A DNA stretch of 64,000 nt, taken from Derxia gummosa DSM 723 (GTDB lineage Bacteria; Pseudomonadota; Gammaproteobacteria; Burkholderiales; Burkholderiaceae_E). The stretch's first letter is position 1. Each line of letters starts with the position of its first letter. The DNA is taken from the NCBI RefSeq assembly GCF_000482785.1, contig NZ_AXWS01000008.1, forward strand, positions 248,001 to 312,000, read 5' to 3'. The notes below the pieces were generated by a model. The model was given only the letters and a program-made list of their open reading frames with translations. It had not been told where the DNA came from and did not search any database. The position numbers were made by a program, and so were the translations under genes. This document shows, piece by piece, positions 43,322 through 51,286 of this stretch.

Positions 43322-44108
43322 ACGCTGCTCCGACCCGCTGCTGCGCTGGCTCGCGCCGCGCGAGAAGCTCGCCGGCCTGTCGCCGCTCGACCAGCTGTAC
43401 AACCGCCTCGACGGCCTGTTCCCGACGCGCTTTCGCGCCCAGTTCCCCGACACCGATTCCGTCGAGAACTGGAAGCGCGAATGGGCCGAGGGCTTCACCG
43501 CCGAGCGCGTGACCTTCGACGAGATCGCCACCGGCATCGACGCGCTGCGCGGTGGCCGCGACCCGATGCGCCGCGACAAGGGCTGGCCGCCGAACTTCAC
43601 CGAGTTCCTGGCCGCATGCCGCCCGCCCATCGAACACGAGGCGGCCTACCACGAGGCCGTGCGCGAGATGCGCCGGCGCCACAGCGCCGCAGGCGGCGAT
43701 CGCTGGAGCCATCCGGCCATCTTCCGCGCGGCAGCGGCGATCGGAGGCGACCTGCTGTCGAGCACCTGGCCGGGCATGCGCGCCCGCTGGATCGACGTGC
43801 TCGACGACTGCCTCGCGGAGATCCGCGCCGGCCGCATGTCGGCCGAGATTCCGAAGGTCGATCGCTCGGCGATGCGCCTCGACGCGCCGAAGCCGCGCGT
43901 GCTCACAGCCGCCGAGCAGCAGGCGCGCGACGCCGAGTTGGCCGCCAAGCTCAACGAGCTGAAGGACCGGCCGAAGCCCGGGCTCGAATGGGCCCGCCGC
44001 CTCGTCGAGCGCGCCGAGTTGAACCCGAGCAGCGTGACCGCGACCGCGCTGCGCATGGCGCGCAACGCGCTGGGCATCAACAACCACACCCACGGAGAAG
44101 CGGCATGA
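43296..44108 (+). CDS. Replication protein P-like helicase loader
   Basis: 270 residues. An N-terminal domain with LYNRLDGLFPTRFRAQFPDTDSVENWKREWAEGF and WPPNFTEFLAACRPP resembles lambda P-type loaders that bring host DnaB to the phage origin. The C-terminus is charged and helical. It directly follows the DUF1376 gene with overlap, as O/P-like pairs do. Confidence 0.7.
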   Translation: MSSTSLPAERCSDPLLRWLAPREKLAGLSPLDQLYNRLDGLFPTRFRAQFPDTDSVENWKREWAEGFTAERVTFDEIATGIDALRGGRDPMRRDKGWPPNFTEFLAACRPPIEHEAAYHEAVREMRRRHSAAGGDRWSHPAIFRAAAAIGGDLLSSTWPGMRARWIDVLDDCLAEIRAGRMSAEIPKVDRSAMRLDAPKPRVLTAAEQQARDAELAAKLNELKDRPKPGLEWARRLVERAELNPSSVTATALRMARNALGINNHTHGEAA

Positions 44109-44686
44109 GCGCAGTTCTCGCGCAGGAACCCGCGCTGTTCGAGCACACCGCCGACGCGCTGACCTGGGCCTACCGGCAGGAGGGCGCCCATCCCGAGGTG
44201 AGCGCCGCGACGAAGGCCGGGCGCGGCACGGCGCACGTCGGCGGCCGCGGCCTCGGGCCGACCATCGAGGGCAGCGGCAATGCCGGGCTCATCAAGGCGG
44301 AGGTGATGCGGCTTGGCGAGGTGCCGGGGCTCGTGATCGCTGCCCGGTTCTCGCTGCGCGCGCTGCCGTGCGGCTGTGGTGCGCCGTGCTGCAAGCACAC
44401 CCGCCCGTCGCCGGTGTGGACGGCCGCGACGCGGGAGCTGGCGCGCATGGCCGCCGACCATGCACCGGGCACCGCCGGCTATCTGCGGCTGCGTGTGGCC
44501 TGCGTCGAAAGGTTCTTCGGCGTGAAGGAGAGCTTCATCGACGTGGCTCGCCGCAACCAGCTCGCCGAGCGCACCGTGAGCACGCACAACAAGGCGATCG
44601 CGACGTGGCTCAAGAGCGAGGAAGGCCGGGCGATGCATGCGCTCGACTTCCGTCTGCGTGAGGCGGGGATAGTCGGCGACCGTTGA
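44105..44686 (+). CDS. Putative late antitermination/regulatory protein (Q-like)
   Basis: 193 residues. A Cys/His cluster (PCGCGAPCCKH) and a C-terminal helix-turn-helix-like segment (FFGVKESFIDVARRNQLAERTVSTHNKAIATWL) suggest a zinc-containing DNA- or RNA-polymerase-interacting regulator. It is the last gene of the early operon and is followed by an inverted repeat and a terminator before the packaging genes, exactly where Q-type antiterminators act. Assignment is by context plus weak motifs. Confidence 0.55.
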   Translation: MSAVLAQEPALFEHTADALTWAYRQEGAHPEVSAATKAGRGTAHVGGRGLGPTIEGSGNAGLIKAEVMRLGEVPGLVIAARFSLRALPCGCGAPCCKHTRPSPVWTAATRELARMAADHAPGTAGYLRLRVACVERFFGVKESFIDVARRNQLAERTVSTHNKAIATWLKSEEGRAMHALDFRLREAGIVGDR

Positions 44687-44688
44687 CG

Positions 44689-44707
44689 TTGCAGGTTTGT
44701 CCTGCAA
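44689..44707. promoter_or_regulatory. Inverted repeat after the Q-like gene
   Basis: TTGCAGG-TTTGT-CCTGCAA, a perfect 7-bp inverted repeat with a 5-base centre, begins two bases after the Q-like stop codon. It could be a protein binding site near the late promoter or an RNA hairpin. Confidence 0.5.
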
Positions 44708-44753
44708 AACTCGCGTCCTATCGGTATGGGACAAATTCCGCCTACCGTTTCAA

Positions 44754-44786
44754 GGCCCCGCTGCAAGCGATTGCGCGGGGCCTTTT
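44754..44786 (+). terminator. Terminator ahead of the late genes
   Basis: GGCCCCGC/GCGGGGCC (44754-44761 with 44775-44782) followed by TTTT, 15 bases before the HNH gene. It would stop early transcription unless overridden, consistent with late-gene antitermination. Confidence 0.8.
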
Positions 44787-44800
44787 CGTTGGGTCTACGC

Positions 44801-45124
44801 ATGAAGCTCACAACATTGAAGCCCAGCCTGAGGCCCGCGCCGAGCGGCCTGCGGCTCGCTGCAGCGCCTGATCCGATCGGCACCGAACGCATGCGCGGTC
44901 GGCGCGCTGTTGAGGCTCGGGCGCGCTACCTTCGGCTGCACCCCTTGTGCGTGGCATGCGGTTCGGCCGGCGCGGTGACCGTGGCGACCGAGGTCGATCA
45001 CGTTGTGCCTCTGGCTCTCGGCGGGTCCGACACCGATGCGAACAAGCAGGCCCTGTGCGGTGAGTGCCACCGTGGAAAGACCAAGCGCGACCTCGCGGAG
45101 ATCGCAGCGCAACGGGGCGCCTGA
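44801..45124 (+). CDS. HNH endonuclease of the packaging module
   Basis: 107 residues. The HNH fold shows CVACG ... ATEVDHVVPLALGGSDTDANKQALCGECHRGKTKRD, with two zinc-binding CxxC pairs and the catalytic His in EVDHVVPL. HNH proteins next to terminases in HK97-type phages work with TerL in cutting DNA at packaging. The start has no strong RBS; an upstream in-frame ATG at 44726 would run through the terminator hairpin and is less likely. Confidence 0.85.
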   Translation: MKLTTLKPSLRPAPSGLRLAAAPDPIGTERMRGRRAVEARARYLRLHPLCVACGSAGAVTVATEVDHVVPLALGGSDTDANKQALCGECHRGKTKRDLAEIAAQRGA

Positions 45125-45276
45125 CGCGGCGCAGAGGCATCGCAGCCACCCCGGGGGGGCGTCGAAAGTCTGGAAGGCCGGGGGGCGGAAACCGCGTGGT
45201 TCCCCACGCAGAGAATTTTTCCCCTCGTTTGAATTTGGCGACGAGCGGAATTCAAAGAATCAAACGAGGTGACGGC

Positions 45277-45687
45277 ATGCCAAGGGGTGGAGCAAGGCCC
45301 GGTGCTGGCCGGCCGCGCAAGAACGCAGACGACGGGGACGCAAAGCCTGCAACCAAGAAGTCCTCGAAGCCGCCGGCAGCTGTGGATGCCGAGGGATTCA
45401 AGACCGCCGATGCGCCGCCGGGCTGGCCGTTTGGCAAGGAGCGCCCGGAAGACCTGAGCGAGATGACGCCGCTGGATCTGCTGCTGCAGGTGGTGCGTGA
45501 CCGGAGCGCCGACATGCGCTTGAGGCTGCAGGCCGCCAACATCGCCGCGCCCTATGTCCACCAGAAGAAGGGCGAGGGCGGCAAAAAGGAAGAGCGCCAG
45601 GCGGCGGCCCAGAAGGCTGCTGGGTCTGGTCGATTCGGGCCGGCGACGCCTCCGAAGCTGATCGCCAGCGGCGGGAAGAAGGTGTAA
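45277..45687 (+). CDS. Terminase small subunit
   Basis: 136 residues starting MPRGGARPGAGRPRKNADDGD, the basic Gly/Arg opening common in small terminases. A helical middle (LLLQVVRDRSADMRLRLQAANIAAPYVHQKK) follows and the Lys-rich C-terminus ends four bases before TerL. It should recognise the packaging site. The 150 bases before it, after the HNH gene, hold no gene. Confidence 0.78.
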   Translation: MPRGGARPGAGRPRKNADDGDAKPATKKSSKPPAAVDAEGFKTADAPPGWPFGKERPEDLSEMTPLDLLLQVVRDRSADMRLRLQAANIAAPYVHQKKGEGGKKEERQAAAQKAAGSGRFGPATPPKLIASGGKKV

Positions 45688-45690
45688 CGC

Positions 45691-47379
45691 ATGCGATGGA
45701 CGACTGCCTGCCCAGACTGGGAACAGCGCCTGATCCTGAGCGCGTCGATCATCCCGCCACCGATCTACCGCGACCAGGCCGAGCACGCGCTCGCGATCTT
45801 CAAGGAGCTGCGCGTCGTCGACCTGCCGGGAAAGCCGACCTTCGGCGAGTGCGCCGAACAGTGGGTGTTCGACTTCGTGGGCGCCATCTTCGGCGCCTAT
45901 GACGGCGAGACCGGTCGGCAGTTGATCCGCGAGTTCTACCTGCTGATCTCGAAGAAGAACACCAAGTCCACGATCGCCGCGGGAATCATGCTGACGGCGG
46001 TCATCCTCTGCTGGCGCGAGGACGAGGAGCACCTGATCCTCGCGCCGACGATGGAGGTCGCGAACAACTCGTTCAAGCCGGCAGCCGGCATGGTGCGGGC
46101 AGACGCCGAGCTGTCGGCCCTGTTCCATGTGCAAGACCATCTACGCACGATCACGCATCGCACGACGAAAGCCTCCCTCAAGGTCGTGGCCGCCGACAGC
46201 GAGACGGTGTCGGGCAAGAAGTCGGGCCGCATCCTGGTCGACGAGCATTGGCTGTTCGGTAAGCGCCCGAACGCTGCGGCGATGTTCATGGAGGCGCTTG
46301 GCGGCCAGGTGTCGCGAGACGAAGGGTTCGTCATTTACCTGACGACGCAGAGCGACGATCCACCCGCCGGGGTGTTCAAGGAGAAGCTCGACTACTACCG
46401 CGATGTGCGTGACGGGAAGATCGACGACCCGAAGTCGCTGGGCGTGCTCTACGAGTTTCCGCGTGAGCTCATCGAGCGCAAGGCCTATCTCGACCCGGCG
46501 AACTTCCACATCGTCAATCCCAACCTCGGCCGTTCGGTCAGCCGCGAGTGGCTGGAAGACGAGCTGCGCAAGCGCCTGCACAAGACCGATGGGACGCTGC
46601 AAGTCTTCCTCGCGAAGCACCTGAACGTCGAGATCGGTCTGAACCTGCGCTCTGACCGTTGGGCTGGCGCGGACTTCTGGGAGGCGGCCGGCAGCGAGCC
46701 GGCACTGGTGTCCCTCGAAGAGCTGCTGGCGCGCAGTGAGGTGGCGACGGTCGGCATTGATGGCGGCGGGCTCGACGATCTGCTCGGGCTAGCTGTGATC
46801 GGACGATGCGCCGCCACGCGACGCTGGCTGCTGTGGGTGAGGGCGTGGGCGCACCGCATTGCGCTGGAGCGCCGGAAGGACATCGCGCCGCGCCTGCTCG
46901 ACTTCGCGGCCGACGGCGACCTGGTCATCGTGGACACGCCCGGGCAGGACGTCGCCGAGGTGGCCGACATCGTGTGCCGGGTGAACGACGCAGGCCTGCT
47001 GCCCGAGAAGGCGGCTATCGGCGTTGACGCCGCCGGCATCGGCGCGATCGTCGAGGAGCTGCTGAGCACTGATCGCGGCATCGAGGAGGCGCAGATCGTC
47101 GCGATCAGCCAGGGTTGGAAGCTCAACGGCGCGATCAAGACGGCAGAGCGCCGCGTCGCCGCGCGCGAACTCGTGCATGCCGGACGGCCGTTGATGGCCT
47201 GGAGCGTGAGCAATGCGAAGACCGTGCAGGTGGGCAACGCCGTGAGCATCACCAAGCAGGCGAGCGGCAGCGCCAAGATTGATCCGCTCATGGCCGTGTT
47301 CGACGCCGTGAGCCTGATGGCACTGAACCCCGAAGCCATGGCTGGCGCCGTGCCTGGGGTGATTCTTCTGGACCTCTGA
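45691..47379 (+). CDS. Terminase large subunit
   Basis: 562-residue packaging motor and nuclease. The ATPase half has a deviant Walker A (SKKNTKST, residues 87-94) and Walker B GRILVDEHWLFG. The nuclease half has acidic residues in VGIDGGGLDDLLGLAVIG and IGVDAAGIGAIVEEL. It matches the HK97/P27-like TerL group. The stop overlaps the portal start by one base. Confidence 0.92.
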   Translation: MRWTTACPDWEQRLILSASIIPPPIYRDQAEHALAIFKELRVVDLPGKPTFGECAEQWVFDFVGAIFGAYDGETGRQLIREFYLLISKKNTKSTIAAGIMLTAVILCWREDEEHLILAPTMEVANNSFKPAAGMVRADAELSALFHVQDHLRTITHRTTKASLKVVAADSETVSGKKSGRILVDEHWLFGKRPNAAAMFMEALGGQVSRDEGFVIYLTTQSDDPPAGVFKEKLDYYRDVRDGKIDDPKSLGVLYEFPRELIERKAYLDPANFHIVNPNLGRSVSREWLEDELRKRLHKTDGTLQVFLAKHLNVEIGLNLRSDRWAGADFWEAAGSEPALVSLEELLARSEVATVGIDGGGLDDLLGLAVIGRCAATRRWLLWVRAWAHRIALERRKDIAPRLLDFAADGDLVIVDTPGQDVAEVADIVCRVNDAGLLPEKAAIGVDAAGIGAIVEELLSTDRGIEEAQIVAISQGWKLNGAIKTAERRVAARELVHAGRPLMAWSVSNAKTVQVGNAVSITKQASGSAKIDPLMAVFDAVSLMALNPEAMAGAVPGVILLDL

Positions 47380-48716
47380 TGACGCGAACGACCACGAGCG
47401 CGGGCGGCTGGCTGTCGCGCGCCATGGGCGCATTGCGTCCGCCGCCGCCGCCGCCACCAGCGCCGGCGCGTAACGAGCCGGCGCTCGCCCCGCAGGCCCT
47501 GGGCGAGAACAGCGTCACCACCAACCTCAACGTCGAGGAACTGGCCGCGATGCTCGGCGCGGTGAACACGGCGCAGGCCGGCGTGAACGTGACCGAGACA
47601 GCGGCCATGCGCGTCTCGGCGGTCTACGGCTGCGTCGCCCTCATCGCCGGTGCCGCAGCCTCGCTACCGTTCGAGATCTACCGACGTGCCGGCGCCGTGC
47701 GCGAGCGCGCGGAGGACAAGGGCAGTCCGCACGCCTACTGGTGGCTGCTGAACGAGGAGGCAAACGACGTCATGTCGTCGTTCTCGGCCATGGAGTACCT
47801 GGTCAGTGCGAAGCTCTTCCACGGCGATGGATTCGCCGAGCTGCTGCGGCCGAGCCAATACAGCCCGCGCGTCATCGGCTGGCTGCCGCATCACCCGCTG
47901 TCGGTCACGCCGTTCTTCGTCGACTCGACGCAGCGCCGCGTCGCCTACCGCGTGGGCGAGGCCGGCCGCGTGCGTGTCGTGCAGCCCGAGGACATGATCC
48001 ACGTGCCAAGCCTGGGCTTCGACGGACTGACGAGCCCGAGCCCGATCACGTACGCAGCGCGCGAGGCGATCGGCACGGCCATCGCCGGCGAGGCCTACAA
48101 CGCGCGCTTTTTCAACGGTGGCGCCACGTTCGACTATGCGTTGGCCACCGAGGGTCGGTTGAACGACGCGCAGCTCGCGCAGCTGCGCGCGTCACTCGCG
48201 GCGAAGCTCACGGGCGGCGCGAACAGCCGCGTGCCGCTGATCCTCACCGGCGGCCTCAAGCCGGCGCAGCTCTCTGTCAACCCGAAGGACGCGGAGGTCC
48301 TGGCGACGCGCCTCTTCACCGTCGAGGAGATCTGCCGAATCCTCGGCGTGCCGCCACACATGGTCGGGCATACCGACAAGACGACGAGTTGGGGCAGCGG
48401 CATCGAGCAGCAGGGCATCGGCTTCATCCGCTACACGATGCAGCGCCACCTGCGCGCCATCGAGCAGGAGTTCAACCGCAAGGTGTGGCCGAGCCGCGAG
48501 CGCTATTTCGTCGAGTTCGACCGGTCGGCGCTGGAACGCGGCGACCTCAAGAGCCGCTACGAGGCCTACCGAATTGCGCTCGGCCGCGCCGGTGAACCCG
48601 GCTGGCTGAAGGTCAACGAGGTGCGGCGCGAGGACAAGTTGCCGCCCATCGAAGGCGGCGACACCATCAACAACGGAGCGCCCAATGCGCAACCAACTCC
48701 TCCGCCTGCTGGCTGA
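47379..48716 (+). CDS. HK97-family portal protein
   Basis: 445 residues. It forms the dodecameric DNA entry ring. Typical segments: ETAAMRVSAVYGCVALIAGAAASLPFEIYRR, YSPRVIGWLPHHPLSV, SPITYAAREAIGTAIAGEAYNARFFNGGATFDY and ICRILGVPPHMVGHTDKTTSWGSGIEQQGIGFI. The Pro-rich C-terminus overlaps the protease start by 32 bases. Confidence 0.93.
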   Translation: MTRTTTSAGGWLSRAMGALRPPPPPPPAPARNEPALAPQALGENSVTTNLNVEELAAMLGAVNTAQAGVNVTETAAMRVSAVYGCVALIAGAAASLPFEIYRRAGAVRERAEDKGSPHAYWWLLNEEANDVMSSFSAMEYLVSAKLFHGDGFAELLRPSQYSPRVIGWLPHHPLSVTPFFVDSTQRRVAYRVGEAGRVRVVQPEDMIHVPSLGFDGLTSPSPITYAAREAIGTAIAGEAYNARFFNGGATFDYALATEGRLNDAQLAQLRASLAAKLTGGANSRVPLILTGGLKPAQLSVNPKDAEVLATRLFTVEEICRILGVPPHMVGHTDKTTSWGSGIEQQGIGFIRYTMQRHLRAIEQEFNRKVWPSRERYFVEFDRSALERGDLKSRYEAYRIALGRAGEPGWLKVNEVRREDKLPPIEGGDTINNGAPNAQPTPPPAG

Positions 48717-49458
48717 GAACCGCCGGCCGTTCTCGCCCGTCGAGTCGCGCATCGTGCGCGCCGCAGGCAGCAACGAGGCCACGGTCTACCTCTACGACGC
48801 CATCGTCGGCGACCGCGCGTCGGCCGAGTGGTTCGGCGGCGTCTGCCCGCAGGACTTCGTGCCCGCGCTGGCCGCCATCGAGGCCGATGTCATCCACCTG
48901 CGCATCAACAGCCCGGGCGGCGACGTGTTTGCGTCCGAGGCGATCAGCCAAGCGCTGCGCGAGCATCCGGCCGCGATCGTCGGCCACATCGACGGCGTCG
49001 CCGCCAGTGCTGCCACGGCCATTGCATGCGCTTGCAACGAGGTGATTGCCGCGCCGAAGGCCATGTACATGATTCACCAGTCGTGGACCTTCGCCATCGG
49101 CAACGCCGACGACATGGACGCCACCTCCGCGCTGCTGCGAAAGGCCGACGCCGGCCTGCTGGCGACCTACGCCGACTTCACCGGCATGGACGCGGCCGGC
49201 ATCGAGGCGCAGATGAAGGCGGAGACCTGGTTCAACTCCGAGGAGGCGATGGCTGCGGGCTTCGTGACCGCCATCGCCGAGCCGGTCGACAAGGCGGCCA
49301 AGCAGGCTAAGGCCAGTGCCTGGATGCTCGGCGCCTACGCTCGGGCGCCGGCCGCAACGCCCGATGCTGCACTCACCGAACCCGAGGTCATCAGCGCCGA
49401 GCGCCGCGCGCGCATGCAGCAGCGCATCCGGTTGCTGGACCTCGCCCCGATCGTCTAG
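48685..49458 (+). CDS. ClpP-like head maturation protease
   Basis: 257 residues. S14/ClpP-type serine protease with INSPGGDVFASEAI, the nucleophile Ser108 in HIDGVAASAAT and His131 in MYMIHQSW. It should remove the N-terminal delta domain of the capsid protein during prohead maturation. The C-terminal 60 residues (Ala-rich, ending RRARMQQRIRLLDL) are outside the protease fold and may act as a scaffold-like tail. Confidence 0.92.
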   Translation: MRNQLLRLLAENRRPFSPVESRIVRAAGSNEATVYLYDAIVGDRASAEWFGGVCPQDFVPALAAIEADVIHLRINSPGGDVFASEAISQALREHPAAIVGHIDGVAASAATAIACACNEVIAAPKAMYMIHQSWTFAIGNADDMDATSALLRKADAGLLATYADFTGMDAAGIEAQMKAETWFNSEEAMAAGFVTAIAEPVDKAAKQAKASAWMLGAYARAPAATPDAALTEPEVISAERRARMQQRIRLLDLAPIV

Positions 49459-49482
49459 CGCGCCCGCGCAGCGAACCCCAAG

Positions 49483-49504
49483 AGCCCGCCTTGAGCGGGC
49501 TTTT
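49483..49504 (+). terminator. Hairpin between protease and capsid genes
   Basis: AGCCCGC/GCGGGCT (49483-49489 with 49495-49501) followed by TTTT. In the middle of the late operon it may lower readthrough from the early side or protect the abundant capsid message. Confidence 0.7.
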
Positions 49505-49522
49505 CCATTTCTGGAGAACCGC

Positions 49523-50779
49523 ATGAGCACCAAGCTCCAAGCCCTGCGCGAGCGCCACAACACCCTCGTGGCCGAAGTGCACAAGATCAACGACGGCTAC
49601 GGCGCCGACAAGGCGATGCCCGCGGCTGAGGCCGAAAAGATCGACAAACTCGTCGGCGAAATCACCGACCTGCGCGCCGCGATGGATCGCGAGACCAAGA
49701 TCGCCCAGCTCGCGGTCGAGAACCTCGACCATGACGAGCTGCGCAACCGCCACACCAAGGACCCGGCGCGCCAGGACAATCCCGACGAGAACGCCGCGCT
49801 GCGCGCGTATCTGTCGGGTGGCGTCAACGCGCTGTCGGCCGAGCAGCGTGGCCGCATGTCGGCTCGCGTGAACACCGACATCCGTGCGGCGATGTCCACC
49901 ACCACCAGCGCCGAGGGCGGATACACCACCGCGCCGGAATACCAACGCTCGCTCGAAGCTGCGCTCAAGTCCTATGGCGCGATCTTCGACGCCGTGGACA
50001 CCATCCGCACCGCGACCGGCATGCAGATGAACTTCCCGACCGCGGATGCGACGGCCGAGACGGGCGAGATCGTGGGTCAGAACTCGGCCGTCAATGGTCA
50101 GGACACGACGTTCGGAAACACGACGCTCGACGTCTTCAAGTACTCGTCGAAGAAGATCGCGCTGCCGTTCGAACTGGTGCAGGACAGCTTCATCGACATC
50201 GAGTCCTACGTGCAGGACATCCTGGCGATGCGTCTCGGTCGCATCACGAGCCTTCACTACACCACCGGTACCGGCACGGGACAGCCGCGCGGCCTGGTGC
50301 CTGCCGCAGCCGCTGGCAAGGTCGGCTCGACAGGCAGCACGGTCAGCGCCGGGTATGACGATCTGGTCGATCTGGAGCACAGCGTCGATCCTGCCTATCG
50401 TGGTCGGCAGAGCGTGTCGTGGATGTTCCACGACACCACGCTCAAGGGCTTCCGCAAGCTCAAGGACACGCAGGGTCGTCCCATCTTCGTGCCCGGCTAC
50501 GAGACGGGCAATCCCGGCGGCGCGCCTGATCGCCTGCTCGGCCGGCCGATCATCATCAATCAGGACATGCCGGTGATGGCGGCGAATGCGAAGTCGATCC
50601 TCTTCGGCGACTTCAAGAAGTACAAGCGCCGGATGGTCATGGACCTGACCCTGTTCCGCATGACCGACAGCGCGTTCACGCTGAATGGCCAGATCGGCTT
50701 CGTCGCCTTCCAGCGCCAGGGTGGAAACCTGATCGATGCCGGCGGCGCTGTGAAGTACTACCAGAACTCGGCGACCTGA
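49523..50779 (+). CDS. Major capsid protein, HK97 fold
   Basis: 418 residues. The first about 105 are a helical delta domain (KLQALRERHNTLVAEVHKIND ... KIDKLVGEITDLRAAMDRE), to be cleaved by the ClpP-like protease. The mature part shows the HK97 pattern (TSAEGGYTTAPEYQRSLEAAL, KIALPFELVQDSFIDIESYVQDILAMRLGR, GRPIIINQDMPVMAANAKSILFGDFKKY). RBS CTGGAGAAC fixes the start at 49523 although the frame is open earlier. Confidence 0.94.
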   Translation: MSTKLQALRERHNTLVAEVHKINDGYGADKAMPAAEAEKIDKLVGEITDLRAAMDRETKIAQLAVENLDHDELRNRHTKDPARQDNPDENAALRAYLSGGVNALSAEQRGRMSARVNTDIRAAMSTTTSAEGGYTTAPEYQRSLEAALKSYGAIFDAVDTIRTATGMQMNFPTADATAETGEIVGQNSAVNGQDTTFGNTTLDVFKYSSKKIALPFELVQDSFIDIESYVQDILAMRLGRITSLHYTTGTGTGQPRGLVPAAAAGKVGSTGSTVSAGYDDLVDLEHSVDPAYRGRQSVSWMFHDTTLKGFRKLKDTQGRPIFVPGYETGNPGGAPDRLLGRPIIINQDMPVMAANAKSILFGDFKKYKRRMVMDLTLFRMTDSAFTLNGQIGFVAFQRQGGNLIDAGGAVKYYQNSAT

Positions 50780-50780
50780 T

Positions 50781-51020
50781 ATGGCGCGCGTTACCTCTCC
50801 CGCGCCGGCCGACGAGCCGGCTGTCGAAGCGCCGGCCGAACTGATCCGCGCCCGCGTGCTTGTCGACGTGATCACGCCGCTTCTGCCGTGCGGCTGCGTC
50901 GTCGAAGGCCTCGCCGATGCGCTCGCGCTGCTCGGCGACCAGATCGACAGCAACGCCGATGCCGTGGCCTATGCGCTCGAACAGGGCGCCAAGGTCGTGA
51001 CGCTCTCCGCCAAGGCCTGA
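50781..51020 (+). CDS. Small head-module protein, unknown
   Basis: 79 residues (MARVTSPAPADEPAVEAPAELIRARVLVD), acidic N-terminus then a helical part. It starts one base after the capsid stop. In related phages this slot holds a minor head protein. No domain recognised. Confidence 0.6.
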   Translation: MARVTSPAPADEPAVEAPAELIRARVLVDVITPLLPCGCVVEGLADALALLGDQIDSNADAVAYALEQGAKVVTLSAKA

Positions 51021-51022
51021 CC

Positions 51023-51286
51023 GTGCCCGCGCCCGATCTCGCGCTCGTCAAGAGCTGGTGCCGCATCGACGGCACCGAGTTCGACGGCCAGTTGCCGACG
51101 ATGGTGACAGCCGCGACGGCCATGGCATCGCACGAGACGGGCATCGACTACTTGACCGAGGAAATGCCCGAGGCCGTGCAGCAGTGGTGCGCGGCGGTGG
51201 TGTCGCACTGGCTCTCTAACCCAGGCTCGGAAGCCGCGCCGTCGCCGTTCATGGCACGGCTGCTCGACCCGCACAGGACGTACTGA
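51023..51286 (+). CDS. Head-tail connector (gp6-like)
   Basis: 87 residues from a GTG at 51023. LALVKSWCRIDGTEFDGQLPTMVTAATAMASHETGIDYLTEEMPEAVQQWCAAVVSHW is the helical pattern of HK97 gp6-type connectors that sit beneath the portal. It overlaps the next gene by one base. Confidence 0.8.
   Translation: MPAPDLALVKSWCRIDGTEFDGQLPTMVTAATAMASHETGIDYLTEEMPEAVQQWCAAVVSHWLSNPGSEAAPSPFMARLLDPHRTY

Noticed and set aside
44726-44800. Upstream extension of the HNH gene from ATG 44726
   Set aside because: It would place the start before a strong terminator hairpin, and the added residues do not belong to the domain.
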